Below, one piece after another: positions 59,745-64,000 of a stretch of 64,000 nt of DNA. The notes below the pieces were generated by a model. That model made no database searches, had not been told where the DNA came from, and saw only the letters and a program-made list of their open reading frames with translations. Every line of letters begins with the position of its first letter. The first letter of the stretch is position 1. Both the position numbers and the translations under genes were made by a program. The stretch is from Pseudomonas frederiksbergensis. Its GTDB lineage: Bacteria > Pseudomonadota > Gammaproteobacteria > Pseudomonadales > Pseudomonadaceae. Location of the stretch: NCBI RefSeq assembly GCF_900105495.1, contig NZ_FNTF01000002.1, positions 3,336,001 to 3,400,000 on the forward strand. Direction: 5' to 3'.

Positions 59745-59879
59745 TCGTTGAAGTGGTTTCACCTGCCGGTAGAAGACGATCAAGCTCCCGGCGAAGCATT
59801 CAAAACCGCATGGACGCAGCACCATCCGCTTCTCAGCCAATTCATCGGCCAGTTCGACACTCAGTCGAACTCTCACTGA
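59745..59879 (+). pseudogene. remnant of a dual-specificity phosphatase-like ars gene
   Basis: A frame without its own start encodes [20 protein letters not shown] and ends in a helical tail at 59879. The FHLPxEDDxAP pattern is that of phosphatase-like genes that sit between arsR and the GAPDH gene in other ars operons, as I recall. The catalytic part is missing, so most of the gene has been deleted. Confidence 0.5.
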
Positions 59880-59902
59880 CTACAGATACGGAGCACAACC
59901 AC

Positions 59903-60907
59903 ATGACCATCAAAGTTGGAATCAATGGCTTTGGTCGGATCGGTCGCCTAGCGCTGAGAGCAGCCTGGAACTGGCCGGAATTCGAGTTCGTACAGATCAA
60001 CGATCCGGCAGGCGATGCGGTAACCCATGCGCACCTGATCAACTTCGACTCTGTGCATGGTCGCTGGCACAACGAAGCCAGCGCAGAAGGCGATAGCGTC
60101 GTCATCGACAGTAAGCGGATCAAAGTAACGGCGAACAAAGCGATTGCCGACACCGACTGGTCGGGTTGCGATCTGGTGATCGAGGCCAGCGGCAAGATGA
60201 AAACCGTGGCGGTGTTGCAGGCCTACCTGGATCAGGGCGTCAAGCGTGTGGTGGTCTGCGCTCCAGTAAAGGAAAAAGGCGCGTTGAACGTCGTCATGGG
60301 CGTCAACCATCAGCTGTTCAAACCGGCTGAACATCGCATCGTCACGGCCGCTTCGTGCACCACCAACTGCCTGGCGCCAGTGGTGAAAGTGATCCACGAA
60401 AAGCTGGGCATTCGCCACGGCTCGATCACCACCATCCATGACCTGACCAACACCCAGAGCATCCTCGATCAGCCGCACAAGGATCTGCGTCGTGCGCGTG
60501 CCTCCGGTATGAGTCTGATCCCAACCAGCACGGGTTCGGCCACCGCCATTGCCGAAATCTTTCCGGAGCTGCGTGGGCGCCTCAATGGTCACGCCGTACG
60601 CGTTCCGCTGGCCAACGCTTCGCTGACTGACTGTGTCTTTGAAGTCGAGCGAGCCACCACTGTCGAAGAGGTAAATCAGTTCCTCAAGGACGCTTCGGAG
60701 AACGAGCTGAAAGACATTCTCGGTTTCGAGGAGCGTCCATTGGTGTCCATCGACTACCGTACTGACCCGCGTTCATCGATCATCGATGCGTTGTCGACCA
60801 TGGTCATCAATGGCACCCAGGTCAAACTCTATGCCTGGTATGACAACGAATGGGGTTATGCCAACCGCACCGTCGAACTGGCCAAAATGGTCGGTCTGGC
60901 AGTCTAA
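59903..60907 (+). CDS. glyceraldehyde-3-phosphate dehydrogenase of the ars operon
   Basis: A 334-residue GAPDH with NAD motif [10 protein letters not shown] and catalytic Cys152 in [11 protein letters not shown]. In arsJ operons this enzyme uses arsenate instead of phosphate and makes 1-arseno-3-phosphoglycerate, which ArsJ exports. ATG 59903 is chosen because the family start [11 protein letters not shown] is there; the frame is open 150 bases further upstream. The arsJ gene begins 9 bases after its stop. Confidence 0.92.
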   Translation: MTIKVGINGFGRIGRLALRAAWNWPEFEFVQINDPAGDAVTHAHLINFDSVHGRWHNEASAEGDSVVIDSKRIKVTANKAIADTDWSGCDLVIEASGKMKTVAVLQAYLDQGVKRVVVCAPVKEKGALNVVMGVNHQLFKPAEHRIVTAASCTTNCLAPVVKVIHEKLGIRHGSITTIHDLTNTQSILDQPHKDLRRARASGMSLIPTSTGSATAIAEIFPELRGRLNGHAVRVPLANASLTDCVFEVERATTVEEVNQFLKDASENELKDILGFEERPLVSIDYRTDPRSSIIDALSTMVINGTQVKLYAWYDNEWGYANRTVELAKMVGLAV

Positions 60908-60916
60908 GGAGCGGTC

Positions 60917-62131
60917 ATGAAAGCGTTGTCAGCCCTCGCTCCGGAAGTGCGGCAGTACCTGCTCGTCACGGGCAATTACTGGGCCTTCACCCTCACCGAC
61001 GGCGCATTGCGCATGTTGGTGGTGCTGCACTTTCACGCGTTGGGCTATAGCCCACTGCAAATCGCGGCGTTGTTTCTGTTCTACGAACTCTTTGGCGTTA
61101 TCACCAACCTTGTGGGTGGCTACCTCGGCGCCCGTCTGGGGTTGAACCGAACCATGAACATCGGGCTGGGCATTCAGGTCGCGGCGCTGCTGATGCTGAC
61201 CGTTCCGGTAGCTTGGCTGACCATCCCTTGGGTGATGGGCGCTCAGGCACTGTCGGGAATTGCCAAAGACCTGAACAAGATGAGTGCCAAAAGCTCTATC
61301 AAACTCCTGGTCCCCGATGGGCAGCAGGGCAAGCTCTACCAGTGGGTGGCGATCCTCACCGGCTCGAAGAACGCACTCAAGGGCATCGGTTTCTTTCTCG
61401 GCGGAGCCTTGCTGGCGCTGATTGGTTTTAAAGGTGCGTTGCTGACTATGGCCAGCGTCCTGACGCTGATCTGGATCAGCAGCCTGATCCTGTTGAAGAA
61501 GGACTTGGGCAAGGCCAAGGTCAAGCCCAGGTTTCGCGACATCCTGTCCAAGAGCCGGGCGATCAATATCCTTTCAGCGGCGCGGATGTTCCTGTTCGGT
61601 GCCCGCGACGTCTGGTTTGTGGTGGCCTTGCCGGTTTACTTGAGCAGTGTTTTCGGCTGGGACTTCTGGAAGGTTGGCGGTTTCCTCGCAGCTTGGGTGA
61701 TCGGTTACGGCATTGTGCAGTCCTTCGCTCCGAACATTACCGGCAAGAAACGTGGACACGTACCGGATGGTCGTGCGGCATTTTTATGGGCACTTGCCTT
61801 GGCAGGACTACCTGCGGCCATTGCACTAGGGCTGAATGCTGGGCCGTCGCAACAGGTGGTGCTGTTGGGTGGACTGATGGTCTTTGGAGCGCTGTTCGCG
61901 GTGAATTCGTCGCTGCACAGCTACCTGATCGTGTCCTATGCCAAGGAAGACGGGGTATCGCTGGACGTGGGCTTTTACTACATGTCCAACGCCATGGGCC
62001 GTCTTATCGGCACGGTGCTCTCAGGCTGGGTGTACCAGCTGCATGGATTGGAGGCCTGCTTATGGATATCGAGCGCTTTCGTGCTGCTCGCGGCCTTGAT
62101 TTCTATCGGGCTGCCCAAGCATTCGGTGTAG
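60917..62131 (+). CDS. arsJ: organoarsenical efflux permease ArsJ
   Basis: A 404-residue major-facilitator transporter with about 11-12 membrane segments. It begins with VRQYLLVTGNYWAFTLTDGA and has SGIAKDLNKMSAKSSIKLL, typical of ArsJ. It removes the unstable 1-arseno-3-phosphoglycerate made by the preceding GAPDH, thereby giving arsenate resistance. AAGGAG ribosome site. No arsC, arsB or acr3 gene is seen in this window. Confidence 0.92.
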   Translation: MKALSALAPEVRQYLLVTGNYWAFTLTDGALRMLVVLHFHALGYSPLQIAALFLFYELFGVITNLVGGYLGARLGLNRTMNIGLGIQVAALLMLTVPVAWLTIPWVMGAQALSGIAKDLNKMSAKSSIKLLVPDGQQGKLYQWVAILTGSKNALKGIGFFLGGALLALIGFKGALLTMASVLTLIWISSLILLKKDLGKAKVKPRFRDILSKSRAINILSAARMFLFGARDVWFVVALPVYLSSVFGWDFWKVGGFLAAWVIGYGIVQSFAPNITGKKRGHVPDGRAAFLWALALAGLPAAIALGLNAGPSQQVVLLGGLMVFGALFAVNSSLHSYLIVSYAKEDGVSLDVGFYYMSNAMGRLIGTVLSGWVYQLHGLEACLWISSAFVLLAALISIGLPKHSV

Positions 62132-62298
62132 AGCGATCTTTTCTTCTATAAATGTCGCGCGGTGTCCTGAGAGGGGCGACAGCAGCCATTGCGCCGTTTT
62201 TTTGTTTGTCCATTCGTCCAATGCTCGGCACTTGCAAATACGTTGTCATCTCTCAAATACAAGCACGGACTTCCCGTGTATCAGAACGGAGAGCCAGC

Positions 62299-62496
62299 AT
62301 GGACATTGATGAGAATGCTCCTGGAAATAAATCTCAGCAGGGCGTAACGGGCGGCACTGATAACGAAACAGGACATGATTCCAACGAGAAAGAACCTGAG
62401 GTTCCGCTGCCTCCAGACGACGAAGCGCCTGTCGATGAAGAAATGGCCGATGTGGATGCCACCAACTCAGTGTCGAGCGAGCATCCAGAGCCTTGA
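62299..62496 (+). CDS. small acidic protein, 65 residues
   Basis: A very acidic, Pro-rich, probably unfolded protein (EVPLPPDDEAPVDEEMADVD) with a GGAGAG ribosome site. No family recognised. It lies between the ars operon and the rRNA operon. Confidence 0.5.
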   Translation: MDIDENAPGNKSQQGVTGGTDNETGHDSNEKEPEVPLPPDDEAPVDEEMADVDATNSVSSEHPEP

Positions 62497-62632
62497 CGCT
62501 TGCGTGTCGTTCATGAACCTGGCCCAAGCGCCGGTTTTTCAAGCCCGTTCATCAACTGGACTGCACCCCGCGCTAACGCAGAATTCAAATGTGTACGACC
62601 CAGAAAAGCTGGACCTCAATTGCGAGGTGGGT

Positions 62633-62848
62633 ATGTCCATTGATTCGAGTTTTGAAGATCGAACACAAGGTTCTGTTCCGTCCAAGCCTGAGCCGGGTTC
62701 CGAGGAGCCGCAGCGTCCTGATGATCCAGGCCAGCCCGATCCTTTAAAAAAGCCAAAGGACGAACGTCCTGAAGATTGGAGAGATCCGGCCGAGAGAAAC
62801 ATGCCAGAGGCGGATGAAGAGACGTCGTCAGCTGACAATATGCGGTAA
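62633..62848 (+). CDS. small polar protein, 71 residues
   Basis: ATG 62633 is preceded by GAGGTGGG. Pro, Asp, Glu and Lys dominate (PEPGSEEPQRPDDPGQPDPL). Its composition is like the previous small gene and suggests disorder. Function unknown; the frame extends upstream without a better start. Confidence 0.5.
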   Translation: MSIDSSFEDRTQGSVPSKPEPGSEEPQRPDDPGQPDPLKKPKDERPEDWRDPAERNMPEADEETSSADNMR

Positions 62849-62941
62849 TTGAGATAGCCCGACCGCACCGGTGCACTTTCCCGTAATAGTGGTGTTGAGT
62901 GGCACCCAGGCAAGTGATTAATAGAAACGCGTAATTAAAGA

Positions 62942-62969
62942 TTGACGGCAGATTCTGGAAGTCTATAAT
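62942..62969 (+). promoter_or_regulatory. rRNA promoter 1
   Basis: TTGACG (62942-62947), 16-base spacer, TATAAT (62964-62969), about 510 bases before the 16S start. Confidence 0.7.
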
Positions 62970-63144
62970 TCGCCCCACTTCCGGCGCAGTCGAAACTGAA
63001 AACTCCTTGGTAAACAATGAGTTATGCGGTTTTCGACAGCGAGTTGCTTCAGGTCATCGAAGCCCAGAAGGAGTTGAAAGAGCAGGGTTGCTTGGCTATT
63101 TTGACGGTTCGATCTTCTCGGTCGAAAGCGGTGTAAAAGAGGTG

Positions 63145-63172
63145 TTGACAGCAGCGAGTAACGCTGTAGAAT
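63145..63172 (+). promoter_or_regulatory. rRNA promoter 2
   Basis: TTGACA (63145-63150), 16-base spacer, TAGAAT (63167-63172), followed by a C-rich start region. Confidence 0.75.
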
Positions 63173-63253
63173 TCGCCTCCCGCTAGCGAGAGATCGAAAG
63201 CGCAAGTGGTTGAAGTTTCAAAGGAAACTTTGAAAACTTCGAAAAAAAACCGC

Positions 63254-63281
63254 TTGACAGCAACAGAGGCTGCTGTAGAAT
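63254..63281 (+). promoter_or_regulatory. rRNA promoter 3
   Basis: TTGACA (63254-63259), 16-base spacer, TAGAAT (63276-63281), GC-rich discriminator GCGCGCC typical of stringent control, and an A/T-rich UP-like stretch (63215-63250) upstream. Confidence 0.8.
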
Positions 63282-63317
63282 GCGCGCCTCGGTTGAGACG
63301 AAAGATCTTAACCAACC

Positions 63318-63328
63318 GCTCTTTAACA
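63318..63328 (+). promoter_or_regulatory. rRNA antitermination boxA
   Basis: GCTCTTTAACA, the bacterial rRNA boxA bound by NusB/NusE, in the leader 150 bases before 16S. Confidence 0.75.
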
Positions 63329-63478
63329 ACTGAATCAAGCAATTCGTGTGGGTGCTTGTGGAGTCAGACTGATAGTCAACAAGATTATCAGCATCACAAG
63401 TTACTCCGCGAGAAATCAAAGATGTAACCAACGATTGCTGAGCCAAGTTTAGGGTTTCTTAAAAACCCAAAGATGTTT

Positions 63479-64000
<522 letters not shown>

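Overview
The window comes from a Pseudomonas chromosome, most likely the P. fluorescens group. The last 522 bases are the 5' end of a 16S rRNA gene with Pseudomonas-type sequence. The host genes (RND efflux, ars, phytase with a TonB receptor) fit, and the prophage att site lies in a tRNA-Pro(GGG) 3' half.

Positions 1 to about 33.25 kb are the right part of a lambda-like siphovirus prophage whose left end (integrase, repressor) lies outside the window. The order is replication (helicase loader), NinB/NinG-like recombination genes, a gene in the Q antiterminator position, a late promoter followed at once by a terminator, holin and nested Rz/Rz1 spanins, small unknown genes, terminase, portal, head morphogenesis, scaffold, capsid, neck, tail tube, tail chaperones with a -1 frameshift signal, tape measure, gpM/L/K/I/J-like tip proteins, tail fibre, a SleB-like endolysin and a second spanin-like pair. 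At least seven terminator-like hairpins lie inside the late region, which fits an antiterminated operon carrying added (moron) genes. A moron cassette of about 2.2 kb splits the normally adjacent tail genes K and I.

From 33.25 to 39.75 kb, between two identical 49-bp copies of the tRNA-Pro 3' half, lies a decayed second prophage. It holds broken early genes, a terminase fragment and a broken GH19 endolysin, with intact low-GC cargo between them: a HEPN-domain protein, membrane proteins and a two-gene membrane protein/45-residue unit that looks like possible defence or exclusion cargo.

From 40.5 to 50.1 kb are an oxidoreductase with a divergent HxlR regulator, then a TetR-controlled efflux locus (TetR, outer-membrane factor, adaptor, RND pump) followed in the same direction by a beta-ketoacyl-ACP synthase II paralogue. 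Four copies of one 26-bp operator lie at this locus. From 50.2 to 52.2 kb are an AraC regulator and a degenerate GGDEF membrane protein.

From 52.5 to 59.1 kb is a probable phytate-use system: TonB-dependent receptor, secreted beta-propeller phytase, and a dedicated ExbB/ExbD/TonB-type energising trio. PHO-box-like repeats precede both transcription units. From 59.2 to 62.1 kb is an arsenic operon (arsR, phosphatase remnant, GAPDH, arsJ) for organoarsenical efflux. Two small acidic proteins and a three-promoter rRNA operon start complete the window.
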